From NCBI GenBank assembly GCA_020740775.1, contig JAHEWK010000001.1, positions 4,340,001 through 4,404,000 on the forward strand: DNA of 64,000 nt, given 5' to 3'. The notes beneath the pieces were generated by a model. It made no database searches, was not told the DNA's origin, and saw only the letters and a program-made list of their open reading frames with translations. Numbering within the stretch: the first letter of the stretch is position 1; every line of letters begins with the position of its first letter. Position numbers and translations under genes: made by a program. Below, in pieces: positions 24,059 through 37,000 of this stretch. This stretch comes from Ilyonectria destructans (taxonomy: Eukaryota; Ascomycota; Sordariomycetes; Hypocreales; Nectriaceae).

Positions 24059-25545
24059 TTAGTCGTCATTGTCGGTGCGCTCGCGCTGCTGGCGGCGCCT
24101 GTCCGGGCCGCCCATGCCCGTGTTGTTCAACTTTCGCTCCAGCTCCTGCTGCTCACGCTCCCTCTGCGCCTTGGCGTTAGTCTGCTCCTGTTGCAGAACT
24201 CCGAGCACGCTCTGCAGCGTTGATCGCCAGTGGTCGACCCGGGTGGCCAGCTCCTGGTACTGCTTCTGGCCGAAGACTCGGTAGGTGACCTTGTGGACAA
24301 GGAACATGCTGCGCTGCTGCGACAGCTTGCCCTCCACCAGGCCGGCGCGGATCACGTCGATGGCCCACATCTCAATCTCCTCCTGGGGGATCTGGAGGGC
24401 CTTGGTGATCTTGGCGTACTCAATCTCGCGGCTGGGGGTGGCGGCCGCAAGGCTGGCGAAGGTGAGGAGTCGCATCTTGCGGTGGAGCTTCTCGTGGTCC
24501 AGCTTCTCCTTCTCGACCCAACCTTCGTGCTCCTCGTTGAAGTCGTTGTAGTCCTCAAGGTCCTGCTCCGCAAAGATATCGAGGAGTTGCGAGTAGACGG
24601 GGTGAGAGTCGCTGAGGGCCTGCACGCTGGGAATGGCTCGCAGGTCTTGGAAGAGGAAGTAGGTGCTGGAAAGAATGGCCATCTTGACGGCACGGAGGGA
24701 TAATCGCTGGGCCTCTTCGGAGGCGGCCTCATCCTTCTCATCGCCATCAAATGTTCGCAGAGCCTTCAGGATGTACTCGTAGCCTTGCCTGTACAGCCGT
24801 TAGCATGATGACTCAGCCGCATACCAAAATCTCAACATCCGACGACGCTGATCTCATTGTTCCCCGACTCGGAGAAGGAAAAGATCGATGGACATCGCAA
24901 TCCAGCCAATCCGCGAGTCGAGGAGAACAACAAGGCATCCCATCTCATAATGCCGCATCTTAGGGAGGGTCCTACTCACGATTGCGCACCGGCCTCCAGG
25001 GCCACCTCGGCCACCTCCTCGTAGATCTTGCGCTGCAGGTCCACCTCAGTAGCCCAGCTCTCCAGCCACTCAGGCAACTTGTCGAGGTACTGTCGCAGGC
25101 TCTCGTACATGCCGTGCGCCCGCAGGAACTTGAGGATCTCCATGAAGACGCGCGCGCGAACGGGGTCGGTGGGCGCAAGCAGGTTGAAGACGGTAGTCAG
25201 GGCGTTGAGAGACAGGCCGGCGCCGTGGACGGGCGAGTTGATCAGGGGCTTGGCGAAGGTGCTGCATAGCGTGGGCAGGTACTTCTTGGGGTCGGAGGAC
25301 TGCAGGACCAGGTGGATCATGAGGTTGGAGGCAGCAGTGTACTCCTTCTCGGAGACGGTGTTGAGGGCGTTGGAAGCGGCGACCAGCTTGGCCACGACAT
25401 CCTCAGTCGAAGGCTTCGCGTTCTGGCTCAACAGTTGCTTGGCGTCCTCGGCCTTGAGGTAGTCGGCCATCTCAGTGGCGAGGTCCTCGAAGGATCCATC
25501 GACGAAGAGCAGCTGGGGCTGGCCAGCAGGCTTGGGGGCGGCCAT
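24059..25545 (-). CDS. eif3m: translation initiation factor eIF3 subunit M (431 aa, 2 exons)
   Basis: Exons: 25545-24980 and 24788-24059, with a 191-nt intron. eIF3m is a PCI-domain subunit of the eIF3 complex, which binds the 40S ribosome and recruits mRNA in the cytosol. The N-terminal two thirds are all-helical repeats (for example [20 protein letters not shown] and [20 protein letters not shown]). The PCI winged-helix part lies at about residues 270-400, with the typical [22 protein letters not shown]. The C-terminal tail is a charged coiled coil rich in Gln, Glu and Arg. I start at the ATG of MAAPKP because family similarity begins there. The frame stays open upstream to 25845 and includes an ATG at 25774, so an extended form cannot be excluded. 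Confidence 0.93.
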
Positions 25546-26199
25546 GATGCCTTTTGCCTCTCGAGGGTAAATCGACGTCGTTCGGTCGGTCACGGTAATC
25601 GGGGCTCGTCGGGTCCGTGGCTGGCGATCTCGAGAACGTCGGGGAGGGGCTGCAACGTCGACTTGCGGAATAATGTGAGGGTGAGCGTCCCGTTCGAGCA
25701 GGGTCGGCGGCCGAATAGCCCTCTGGTGGGGCCTAGATTGTGCCACCCCGCCATTTTTTCTGCCGCTCCCCATTGTGTGGGCGCTAAGCGAGGGCGGTGA
25801 CGCGGAGGAACTCTCGGGCCGCCTCATCTTCCCGCCCACGTGCAACGGCCAAGGAGGACTGGAGAGGACTGGAGAGAAATAAGTGAGTATCAGGTAAGGT
25901 AGGTAAGGTTAGGTGGGCAATATCCTCGCCGATGAACCCTCGCAATGCCAGCCGACCTCCTTCTGCCATCACGGCGGGCGGGAGACACCGCAATGATCCG
26001 ATCCGACAACGCCCTCGTAAAAAATAGTCCAAGTCAATAACCCTTACACGTCCTTCCAGATAACGCGGTCTGTATCCGCCGTCTATAAACCAGGTCCACC
26101 AATACAACGGACAATAACCCCGAATACACAACTGAAAATCCATAGCAATAGACCCTCGCCGGGGTTCAAGCTCTTTAGCCCAGTACCTCCATCTCATCC
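25546..26199. other. intergenic: eIF3m promoter and Chk2 3' flank
   Basis: These 654 bp hold the eIF3m promoter and leader and the 3' flank of the checkpoint kinase. A GGTAAGGTAGGTAAGGTTAGG run at about 25893-25913 is a variant of the TAGGTA motif found before several genes here. No other gene is supported. Confidence 0.45.
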
Positions 26200-28523
26200 T
26201 CACCGGCCCTTGGCCTTGTCAGCAGCCTTTTTGGCTTTGGCCGCGTCTGTTGTCGGATAAATGCTTGCGTCGTCGTTTGGGAAGAGCTCTTGATCTCCCC
26301 GTCCACCCAACTCCATAAACTCCGCCGCCCCCCGTTGGTGGGCAGGTCCCGCCTCCTTGGCGACGTTTGTCACACGCCCCTTATTCTTCGTAAACACCTT
26401 GACGGGGTTCTTGTCTTTACCCACCTCAACTTGTGCCATGACTTGAACCGAGTTGAGGGACGACAGCAGCGTCCGCTCACGGGCTGGGGCACGACGGTTG
26501 ACCTCAAGTCCCGCGATACCTCCGACGAGACCGCCAGTGCTGTCACTGACGCTCGGCGCCGATTGGTTGAGCCAAGGGTGCGCCAGACATTGGTCAATGG
26601 TAAACCTTTTGTCGGCGTCGACTATCAACATGGAGTCGATGAGGTCAACTGTTCTCAGTTAGCACAATCCCCAAGTCTAAGTGGGAACTGGGATCTTACG
26701 CGCTGGGTCTCCAACCGAGTCCCAGTACGGAGACGGGTAGTCGAATCGACCAGTCTTGATCTGTTGAGAGAGTGTGAAGGGGAAGTCGCGGGAGTAGAGC
26801 TCGTCAGAGAATGGAGGGAAGCCGCAGAGGCAGATGTAAAGCACAACGCCGAGAGACCAGACATCGACGGCCTTGGTATACTTGCGTTGCTTAGAGTCGG
26901 CAAGAATCTCAGGAGCGACATAGCTCGGGGTTCCGCAAAGAGTGGTTGTGAAAGACTCCTCTCCTATTATTTTGGCCAAGCCAAAATCGGCCAGTTTCAC
27001 ACTCAGGTTCTTATCAACCAGCAGAATATTCTCGGGCTTGATATCGCGGTGAACAATGTTTCGCTCATGCTAGACACAACCAATGTTAGCCTCTGCATAT
27101 GCAACCGTCATGGGGGTAGGGCGTGGAGTTGGGGAGGCCTACGAGGTACTTGATACCCTGGAACAGCTGGAGAAACAGCTTCCGCGTCTCATCCTCGCTG
27201 AGCTTCTGCTTCATGACAATGAAGTTGAACAACTCTCCTTCTGGGGCCAACTCCAGAACCAGGTAGACACGATCACGTTCATTGAACGTATCCTTGAGGC
27301 ACAGGACATTGGGGTGGCTGACACCCATAAGCACGCCAATCTCCTGCTGCAGACCTTCCGTCTTCGATCGATCCTCCACGCCGGGGTGCTTAGTAAAGAT
27401 CTTGACAGCGTATCGCTGGCCGGTAGACTTTTCCACACAGAGGTAGACTTCGGCGAAGTGGCCCTTGCCGAGTTTCTCCAACAGCGTGTATTGTTGCTTG
27501 AAGCCGCTCGTCTGTCGGCTTTTCGGGTATCGGAAGACGAAGCGTGCCTTGCCATGGACGGCAATCTCATCCTGCTCCTCCAGCTCCCTGCGTTGGTTGC
27601 GTCCAACGATGGCCTCGTTGACATAGGTGCCGTTACTCGACAGATCCTCCACAATCGCCACGGTATCGTTGCCCTTGTTCTCGGTGAAGAGTAGACAGTG
27701 TCGGTTCGAAACGATGCCGTCGTTGACTACAATATCTGCGACGATGTCAGTTCGGCGTCCCAGGAGGCACGGCCATTGTAATACTAACCACACTCGGGAT
27801 GTCTCCCGATCAGGTAGCCGCCAGAGGTACTGCCTTTGGCCTTCTTCTTCTCGGGGGCTTCCTCCTCCTTCGACGAGGTCGCCTTGCCCTTCGTGTGCTT
27901 GGGGTCGGTCTTGGCCGCATCGGCTACCGGGTCGGGCATTGCGCAGGAGCTTCGCTTTTTCAGCACAATGGGCTTATCGCCATACTTGGGGTCTAGGGGG
28001 ACGAGGTATCCCCAGACACCTTCGCGGACTTCATCCTCAATGTCCTCGGAGATGGCAGGGTGCCGGTCGACGAACTGGCTGAGCGGCTGGGTATCTTGGG
28101 GTGGTGATGACAGGGCCTGGCCCTGGGAGAATGTCTCCTCGTTCTTCCTGGGAGTGACCTCCTCTGCTCGGCGTCCAGGAGGAGTAGCAGTGGGCTCCTT
28201 GTAGAGCTCGCTGGACTCCTCGGCAGTAAAATGTGTGACTGGAGAAGGGAGCTGCTGCTTTTTGGAAACGGGGGTTTTGTTGGCGGAATCAGGCGACTGG
28301 GGATCGGAACGACGGGCTTTCTTTGTGTCTGTTTCGTCTTCGGGCAACGAAGCCTGTAGAATGCATATCAAGTCAGCGAAACGGCTAACACGGTTGGTTT
28401 GCGGCGTGCGCATCCGCGACATGCGCGCTGGCGGACGGGAAACGGGGGACGGGAAAGGGACGGAAGACTGACGCGCGGGCGCTTCAATTGGCTCTTTTCG
28501 TTCCGCGGAGCCATGTCGGCCAT
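26200..28523 (-). CDS. cds1: Chk2/Cds1/Rad53-type checkpoint kinase, PRD-4 ortholog (675 aa, 5 exons)
   Basis: Exons: 28523-28473, 28353-27789, 27735-27143, 27069-26700 and 26648-26200. This Ser/Thr kinase relays replication stress and DNA damage in the nucleus; in Neurospora the ortholog PRD-4 also links damage to the circadian clock. A short SQ/TQ group (TFSQ, DTQ, LSQ) lies at about residues 90-111, the kind of site ATR/ATM kinases use. One FHA domain follows (about 131-275: GRHPECGD, SNRH, SSNGTYVN). The kinase domain starts at about 288, with the glycine loop GKGHFAEV, Lys317, HRD Asp412, DFG Asp431 and APE 455-457, so it looks active. There is no second FHA domain, unlike yeast Rad53. 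The tail is Lys/Ala-rich. Two in-frame ATGs (28523 and 28514) could start it; I take the first. Confidence 0.92.
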
Positions 28524-30204
28524 GGCCAAGCAAGTTGTGAAGCTGGAGGGAAGCAACGAGAATTCGAGCACGCGAGTTTACGATGCGCGAGTGGATGTGG
28601 TTGAGGGGGAATGTTGCCTGGGGAAGGGAAGTAGGTGCCGTGAACGAGTCCGGGGCCGGGAGGTTTGTACGTGAGCGTGAGTGGAGGAGGGAGCCTGGAG
28701 GACGCTAATAGCGGCTAGAGCTAAGTTTGATGGCCCATACGGAGTGGTTAGGAGGGAGACCAGGGAGAGGAAAGGTCAAGCCACTGGGACCCGTGGCCCC
28801 CAAAAAAGAAAACTGGGACAAAGGCAAGCTGCAGGCAAAGTACACCTGCACTGTGCTTTCTCTACAAATGTACATTCAGCCTTCCTGGGCTGGGCATTCG
28901 GATCAAGGCTGAGCGAGTCCTCGAGGCCAGGTCATATTGCGCACTGTATTTTGCGAACCACGGCACAGCCCAGCCCAGCCAAGCTAGGAGGGCCGTTGCA
29001 GCTTATTACAGCCCCAAAAATGACATGGATGCTGCCATTTCGCCTGTGGCTTGGAAGCTGCCCCTGGACTGGCCATCGTTCGTCAAGGCGGGTGAGTGCC
29101 GCAGCAGCGCATCGGCGTGCAGCATGTATCCACTAACTAATACATATCTCTCCCCACTGAAACCACCTGGACATCCACTGTCGCTCGAACTCCAGCGGCG
29201 GACGACCGGTAATTATTAGTCCCCCATACCACCTGCACACCTCTGTCGTGTTAGTGAGCATCCACGGCCAATACGCAAACAAGCAGCTGCCATTTCTCTT
29301 CCAACGCCTCTGCATGGCCTGGGCAAGTCCCAAGCTCCCTTCAGTTTCAGTACCTTCAGTTTCGGTCCCGGATGATCCTGTCCCAGTCATCTGCATCTGT
29401 CATCCACCCCAGAGGGACCTCCTTTCCTTGCTTTCTCCTACAAACAAAAGCAGGGTGCCTTGTATTGATACGGGTTGCCACAATCACCTGCCCATCTACT
29501 TCCCTAGGCCATCCCATGAACCACCGATGTCGTCATCCCGGGTCACCGAGTCACTCGTCGAGTCACGTTCAACGCCAGCATGAGCCATCACCGCTTCGAC
29601 TTATCACGCGTCATGACTCAACTAGAGCCGTGCGTGCATCTGAGAATTACTCCCTAGCCGCCCAGGCCGGCCTGCCTATACGCATCTTTCACTGCGCTCC
29701 AAGTCTTCTCCCTACTTCTTGTCACTCTTCGCTTTCGGATCATAGTGTAGTGAATCGCGTGTCTTGATTATGAGAGAATCTCAAATGTCGGCATTACCAT
29801 TATTCAATATCCATGCCCTCCACTGCTACACAGCATATGAATGCCCTATCCAATCCTCGCCAGGCCCATTAGCCCCAATATCTGCAGTGCATCCGTGTCG
29901 TCAACTGTAGTCATGTCCCCCTATTCCATCTACTTCTCTCTCTCACGCGCGTGCGTGCGTCTCGGATCGCCATCACTTCAACACTGGTCTTCCCGCTGGT
30001 AGGAAATCGGAAAAGCCATGTCCAACGCCATAAACTCCCTGCACCATCCTCCTCCAGTCAAGAATGCCCACCATTCGTCATCGTGAAAATGTAGCCGTCG
30101 CCATAAAATCAAAGTCATTCGCCCTCCCAGCTCCTCAACCGAGGTAATTTGTACAGGTGGTAGCAGAGACCCAAGCCCGCCAGTCGATCCTAGAATCTGG
30201 GCTC
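28524..30204. other. intergenic: Chk2 promoter and ArfGAP 3' flank
   Basis: No gene is supported in these 1.7 kb. The part next to the kinase start is GA-rich on the plus strand (28540-28790). Further out is mixed DNA with CCAGCCCAGCC runs (about 28970) and a short TTTCAGTTTCAGTACCTTCAGTTTCGG repeat near 29339-29366. The last 300-400 bases before 30205 are the likely 3' UTR of the ArfGAP gene. Confidence 0.45.
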
Positions 30205-33200
30205 CTATTTCTCGGGAATTGCAGACCTGGCCAGCCTACCGCCGGTGCTTACTCGCTTTTGCAAACGGGCCTCCCTCTCGCGCCGCAGCCTCTCAGCTGC
30301 ACTTGTGTTAGAAGGCAGCGAAGGCACCGCGTCGCTCGACCCTGTGATTCGACCTCGCTTCTGCTCCACATACAACTGCGCGTAACGTCCCAGGGGGAAT
30401 GCCGGCATCGTCGCAGGGATCTCTGCTCCATTCTGAACCAGTAACTCCGCAACAGGGAATGGTACAGCCTTTCCATCCGCATCAGTTGCCGTCTGTCCCG
30501 GGGTCTGTGAGGGGGCTGCCGGGTCGGCCGCAGCGAGAGCCAAGAAGACGGCATGGGTGCCCCTCATCTTGTCGACTGTGTTGGGCTTCGCCCTCAACGC
30601 CAAGGCATAGAGCACCTGCTGGATCTCGTTTTTCTTAATAGCTGCCAGGAGTGTCTCGTCTGCCGTGCCATATCGTGACAGTGTTGATGAGATGGGTTCG
30701 ACGAAGGCTCTATCCACGTATTTGGCCGTGATGAACCGGAGCCGTTGCTCTCGAGTTGCTTGAGCAGTTGGCTTGACCGACTGGTCCAACCTGGCTTCCC
30801 ATACCATGTTTGACACTCGGTTTCCGATGAGCAGCAGGAGCTCGACAATATCGACTGTGAATGACTTAATGTCAAGCGTGAGAGACCGCACCTTGCTGAT
30901 GTGGGTGCCGAGTGAGCGGTGGATACCACTGCACTCGATGCAAAGGATAATGCCCAGGTTGATGGATACCCACTCCACCTTGGAACCAGAACCACAATCC
31001 GCGCACCACATATTGCCTTGGTCATTATCTCGAACCATCTGAAGGAGCTTGTCTGGGTTCTCATCGTATCCTGAACTCGCTGTTCGCACTGCGGTTGGTC
31101 GAGCACCAACTGTGATCCTACGACTCGGCATTCCGGTATTGGAAGTGCTGCTGTGTGGCGCGTGGCCCACCGATTGTGTCTTGCCTGTGAGCACTGAGCC
31201 GATATCTCTCTTAAGGGATGAGTCGCCATTGGACGATGTCGGCTTGCCCTGGTAGGCTCGTCCTTCCATGGCACTCTGCAGAGCATTGTTGATGGAGAGG
31301 ATCCAGCTATTCATATCCTCCTCGGACGTGGCTTGGTAAACTCGTTTGAAATTAGGGGTAATGACCTCGAAGCAGAACCGTCGTTCCGCATTTCGGGCTT
31401 CTCTAACTGATGCCATTCGGAGGTCAATGGGGTCCATGTGAAGATCGAGCTTCTGTTTCCAATTACTGTACTCGGACAGCTTTCCTTGATCCAATACAAT
31501 CCAGAACCTATGCATGGTTAGCTGAGCTTTTAAAATACCAGAGAACGGCCCACTCACTTATGCCAGCCCTGTTTGTTCAAGTTGCGGGGGTCTACATGTC
31601 CCCCGGGTCGGTTGAGGGCCCAGAGGAGCCCTTCCTTTCGATGGCCAAATGTCATCTGCGTAACATCCCGCTCTTCAAGGTCGCGGAACCCTTTGAACTT
31701 GGATGCTACTACGGGGCTTCCCACCGATGATTGCCCAAGGCTACCTGGAGACCTGGAGAGCTCTGCAGCTGAAGGACCACCGGCAGAGGCTGAGCCACCT
31801 GAAAGCGCAGTCTTCAACTGCGATCCCGTGCTATCTGCACGGCCCAGATCCGAATCCGAGGTATTGCCTGCATGACCGTTGGAGCTCGTGGCGATCGGCG
31901 CACTGCTGCTCGCTGCGCTAGAAGACTGCTCGGGTTCCTTGTAAGGGGTGTTGCTCTTCTCAAGAAGACGGCGTTTCTCCTCTCGCTCGCGTCTCTGATA
32001 CTGGTACTCCTTGTCTGCCTCTTGGACCTCAGTAGACAACGCCTCAAGCTGGGGTAAAAGAACATCGATCTTCTTCGCGGCGGCAAGGAAGCTTCGAGTC
32101 TGGGAATCAGCGAACTTTGTAAGGTGCGACAAAACCTCCTGCTCCTTGCGGCCGCCGTGGAGATCCTGCATGAAGCTGGAGTAATCGAAACGCTTGAGCT
32201 CGAAGTTGCGGCGCTTGTTCTGGTACTTGGAGTCGCTGTCGGCAAGTTTCTTAGCCTTGACCGAGTCCTGTCGCTGGCCCAAGTAACGCGACACGTATGC
32301 GTAGTAGTCCTTGCTCTCCTCCTCAAAGTCTCGCTTCTTTGACTCGGCCTGTTTGATATCGACTTGGTACAGTTTAGCAACGGGTTCAATAATTATCTTC
32401 TGAAGATTAAAGGTGTTTTGTCGTTCGTAGGACAAGATCTCTCTGGCAATTTTATCGAAATAGTGCTCGAGGGCAGGTTGGACTGCGTTAGCGTTGGTGG
32501 ACGAAGCCTCTCGCAACGAATCCACGAAATTGAGGAAAGCTTCGTTTGCGTCCTGTTGACACATGTGTGCATGCTCTGCCTTCTTCAAGACCTTCTTCAT
32601 CTGCACTCTCAAGTTCCCCGTCTTCTGCTCCAGGGCTTTGAGAGTAGCACGGAAGAGTGGGCCATCATCGCTGACTGCAACGTCCTCTGTGGGCTTCGGG
32701 CAAGCGACGTCGACCTTGAATGGCTCTTGTAGCAAAGGAGTCGATGGGGGAAGGGTCAGCTCGGAAGCCGGTAGGAGGGGTGATACAGGCTCATCGATAT
32801 CGGGAACCGTGATGCGGGAGTCGACTGTTTGGGCCGAGGCAACTCGGATCTTAGGCGGAGACGCCAGGAGGAACGGAGGGGAGGGTGAGTTGGGGTGGCT
32901 CAAGGATGCGGATGTGCCTAGAAGTGTGTGAGCTCAGTATTAACAGAACGGAGGGTGATGTTTGTGCGTACCTGAAACGAAGTACGAGAAGCTAGCCAAA
33001 GTATGTAGCCGATGGGCCCGGGAATCATACTCGACAAACTAGCTCAAGTCAGCACACTATTATTTGTAGAGGGGAAGGCATCATACGCTGCATGCGTTCC
33101 TCCAGCCACCGCCTCGGTCTTCGGTGATTCTAGGTGGCTTCCACTTCCAGGTCCATTCGAACGTCACTGATGGGCTTCCACCAGTGGAATAATCGCCGAC

Positions 33201-33850
33201 TAAAGCGACGTTGGAATTTCTGTGGAGGTTCGGGTCGGCATGGAACTCGCGAGTTACAAGGTTCTCGACCTCCTTGGCTGTGGAGGCATTGACAAAAGTG
33301 AGGCCGGAAATGTTGGTGTCGACCGGAAGCGGTTTGATGTCTGCGCTGGCGGGCAGGGCGCCCTGGCCCTGGCGCAAAACAAAAGTAAAGGTAAATATGA
33401 GCTCGTCGTCGTTGCTAAGCTTGAGGAGGAAGCTGGGGGGGGCATTCGGGTTGGAGGGTTCGGGATCCTAGTGGTGGTGTTAGAAGCGGTCGCGGATGTT
33501 GTCGCTCGAGACCGAGGGACGAGGCAGAAGATGGCGCAAACGAACCTGAACATAGTCTACGGTGGTATTGTCGCCAATAGGCCGGTGAACGGATACTCTG
33601 GTAGCTGGAAATGCATTGGGAACGATGTTCACGGAGCTGCGCTTCCGCGGGTTTGTGATGACCAAGGAAGTTATGCTCACTGGCGACAGAAGTCAGTCAT
33701 GGGCTCAAGTGGTGGGCGGAACGGTGCGCCGAGGGGAGGAGGCACGGCGACCAGGGTAGAGAGGAAGCAGGCAAACGCGATCATACATCGATTCTGGTCT
33801 CTCAGGTAGAGAGATGCCCCGTCGTCGGGCTTGCTGCTTGCGATGCCCAT
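30205..33850 (-). CDS. csx2: BAR-PH-ArfGAP protein, Csx2/Cnt5 type (1102 aa, 6 exons)
   Basis: Exons: 33850-33787, 33679-33546, 33467-33087, 33038-32972, 32917-31558 and 31507-30205. ArfGAPs of this layout switch off Arf GTPases at curved membranes. The N-terminal 215 residues begin MGIASSKPDD, giving a possible N-myristoylation site (Gly2, Ser6), and include a beta-rich part of unknown fold. A BAR domain with long charged helices lies at about 300-530, a Ser-rich linker at about 545-620, a PH domain at about 630-750 (KEGLLWALN...GWHKFWIVL), and an ArfGAP zinc finger from about 822 with Cys837, 840, 858, 861 and Arg866. A C-terminal region with ankyrin-like helices ends in a basic tail. All six junctions keep frame. 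It resembles S. pombe Cnt5/Csx2; the ortholog name is tentative. Confidence 0.88.
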
Positions 33851-33944
33851 CTCGAGGCGCGTTGGGGGGGCTGCGAGAGACGGGGGGGACGGAGACGGGG
33901 ACTGACGGCCTGCCGAGCTGCAGTCGGTATCTTTTTAAGACGGC

Positions 33945-34062
33945 GGCACGACAGTGAAACAGGCGACAGGCGGCGACGGGTGACAGGCGGCGGCGACAGG
34001 CGACGACACCGTGACAGCAGAAGCAGTAGCAGCAGCAGCAGTGGCGGCAGCAGGACAGGATA
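33945..34062. repeat. imperfect GACAGGCGGC / CAG-rich simple repeat
   Basis: Degenerate tandem copies of a GACAGGCGGCGAC-like unit (33957-34010) run into a CAG/GCA trinucleotide tract (about 34014-34055). The tract lies about 95-210 bp upstream of the ArfGAP start codon, so it probably sits in its promoter or 5' leader, where it would read as CTG/GCC on the transcribed strand. Confidence 0.7.
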
Positions 34063-37000
34063 CCTTAGTAGCGCGGGGCTCAGGGCGGGACAGGGGGACC
34101 GTCATCTGGCGCTGAGCCAACCGGAGCGGCCCACTCGCTACTGTACAAAATGATGTCGCGGGTCGGGTTCAAGCTTCTCTGAGCCAAGGGTCAAGGCCAG
34201 AACAAAGCCACCGGTGAAGGAGGCGGCGTGGCGGGCGGCTTGCGGCGGCGGCGGTCGGCGTGTGGGCGGTTGAGGTTTGTGGAGCGCAGCTGCTTTAGAT
34301 TTCAACGACGGGGTTGATGTTGCTGACGAGTTCGAGTCCCGTCCCAGAATCGTAGAGTCGCAGGTTCCCAGGCGCCAAATGTAAGGATCAAAGGAGCTGC
34401 GGAGGAGCTGCGTCAAGGGCGATCGTCGAGCGACGGCGCGTACGAGCGAGGAGCAGGAGCGGGAGCGGGAGACGTAGAAGGATGACAAGACGCCTCGAGA
34501 GAGGAGAGGGGCGGTTGAATACGTGGTTGACGAGAGAGACCGGGGTGTTGCAGGAAGCGGAGGAGGGGAGAAGAAGACGCGGAAAGGGAAGGAGAACGCA
34601 GCGCGCCCGAGGATGAAGGGTGTGGACGGGTTTTCTCAAAGGCCCTCGTGGTGGATGAGTAGAACCAGAAGCAACAGCACAAGCATGGGTGAGGGAATCA
34701 ATCCTACGTTGGCCCGGGTCGGCAGCAGATGAAGAAAGGCCAACCAGGGATGTTGCAGGTAAGTTAGATAGCCACGAGATGGAGGAGGCATCCGGTGTGG
34801 TGGAGGAGAATACCAGACGCAGACATTCGACGGCCGGCTGCAGGCAAAAGCACGCAGAACACAGCGCGCAGGACTGCAGCACGTATGCGCACACGCAGGC
34901 AACCGGGGGCGTTCATTCATTCAGTCACCCTTTCATTCGTCCACGGCTCTTTCATTGTCTGTCTGGTTCGTTGTTTTGCTGTATTCAGCGTCGGCCGAGG
35001 GCGAGTAACCCATGCGCAAGCTGGTGCCCGCCCGCACACACGGGGCCACACACGCGAACACGCACATACTACAGGCCCGGATTGAGCAGGCTCAGGTTCA
35101 GGTGGGTTAGATCCATGCCGGGTTCTGTGTGAGTGAGCCAGAGAATGGAGGAGAATCAGAGACTGGAGACTGCAGACTAGAGACTGGAGAATGGGATGTG
35201 GAACACCGGGTCTCGTCAAATTGGGCCCTAATGGCTTCGATTTGGTGACATCGCTGGGAGTTTAGTTTGGTCCCATATCTGCTCTGTCAAGTGTAAAGTG
35301 CTGTCCCGTCCTCTGCTACTGGGATGCCATTCAGGGATTGACGAATGTGGGTGGGTAGATGGATGTTCTTTGCTCTATTTGGGTCGGCGGACCGACGGTT
35401 GGAACTATCCCAAGTCACCCGCTCGCCTCTGTAGGATATCCGTGTCGAAGGAGCGCCATACATACAATACACCGCACCACGCTCCTCCATGCTCCTCCAC
35501 TGCTGAAATTGGCGGAGCGACAAACCTCCATCTGTCGATGAAACAAGACCAGGGGGTGGTTCATGACCAGGGTCCTGTGGCGCCTGTGACTAACTGCGCC
35601 AACGGCGGTCTCGTTAGCCTGTCGCGGCCTGTCACAGCCAGACTCACAGGGCGCTTCCAGGCCTGGCGTTCCATTTTCCACTGGTCGAGTCTTGTCTGGA
35701 TCCCAACCTAGAAATGCAGTTGTTGATCCATCCATGGCTCCTTCGAGCGGGGCATGAGCAAACTGTCATCTCTCGCCCAATCGTCAACGGCCAACGTCAT
35801 CCTGCCATGTTGGTCCGGGGAGATAAGCATTCCTTGTCGGGGTTTTGGATATGTTTCTTTAGTCGACCTTTACGACAAAGGGTACCTTGTGGATTATCAC
35901 GGGTAGCCACCCTAGACACCACCATTTTGTCATTGTCATTCGCCTCCCGTGCCGTAGTGTTTATCTCAGGTGACAATGTACGGGATGTTGCGTTGTCTAC
36001 GGCATGCGCGTCCCCGTGAACTATACCGTCTGCTGAACCGTGATGCCTAGAACACGAGAACAACAGGCAGCTGACCATGAGCGGCTGCGGCTGCGGCTGC
36101 GGCAACGACACAGTCCACGCGTGACATGACATGACATGTGTGTGGCTCAGATACTGACTGACAATATCGTAACGCAGGCTGCCACCATATCGGGTCAATG
36201 GCCACAAGGAACAGAAATATCGGGTCAGGGACAAATATGTGTGCTATTCCACGTGTCTTTATTGGCATGTTTCCACTGGGAAACACCAGGAGCAAACCAG
36301 AGAGCCTCTTCATCGCCACCCTTCCACCACGGAAACTCATAAGAGTTAAGAACAGAACGCACACACCCCAACGACGGCACCTCCCGCCCTGCATCGGTAA
36401 ATGGAAACGGAACGGGTTTATTTCGACTAAGAGATGTCGGGACATGGTTTGTCTTGACCCTCATGTGTCAAAAGCAGGCAGGCTCTGGCCCTGGTGCCGT
36501 TGTCACCGTTTGCTGATCTGTAGTCATCCTAGCAGTGTGCTACCGGTCGGGTACTTCTAAGGACACAAAGGACCAAAAGCCAAACGATTGGGCCGCGCCT
36601 CTGCGGTTGGGATTCATTCGCTAACATGGCAGAGAGCTAAGAGAGCGAGCATAAAGATGGCCAAGAATGGCATGGACGTACTGCTTCTCAAACGCAGGCC
36701 GAAAGTCAATGCATGCAATCGCTGCCAATGTCCCTTCAAGGCTTGCCTCGTCATTGCGTTTACACGATCGACGACTATGATGATTCGAAATGGATACATG
36801 GCTTTCTTGAGGCCACACTTAACAAATATCTCTCTTCCCAGGTATTGCTTCCATCTCACTCTCACTCGTCGCTGGGATGGAAGAGGCGGCGTTGATGGTA
36901 AGACGCTACCTATTCGCATGCCCCTTTTGACAGTTTGAGATGCATGAGAATTGGTACTTTTGTACTTGGCCAAGGCCATCGGGATGGCTCAGGTTCGGGC

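Noticed and set aside
24976..25845. 289-codon eIF3m frame extended upstream
   Set aside because: Residues before MAAPKP are Pro/Arg/Ser-rich and unlike the eIF3m family; they are more likely a leader that happens to stay open.
34310..34350. tRNA-like T-loop (GAGTTCGAGTCCCGTC)
   Set aside because: No matching acceptor, D arm or anticodon arm could be folded around it; the T stem itself has a mismatch. Similar B-box-like strings near 8570 and 60713 fail in the same way.
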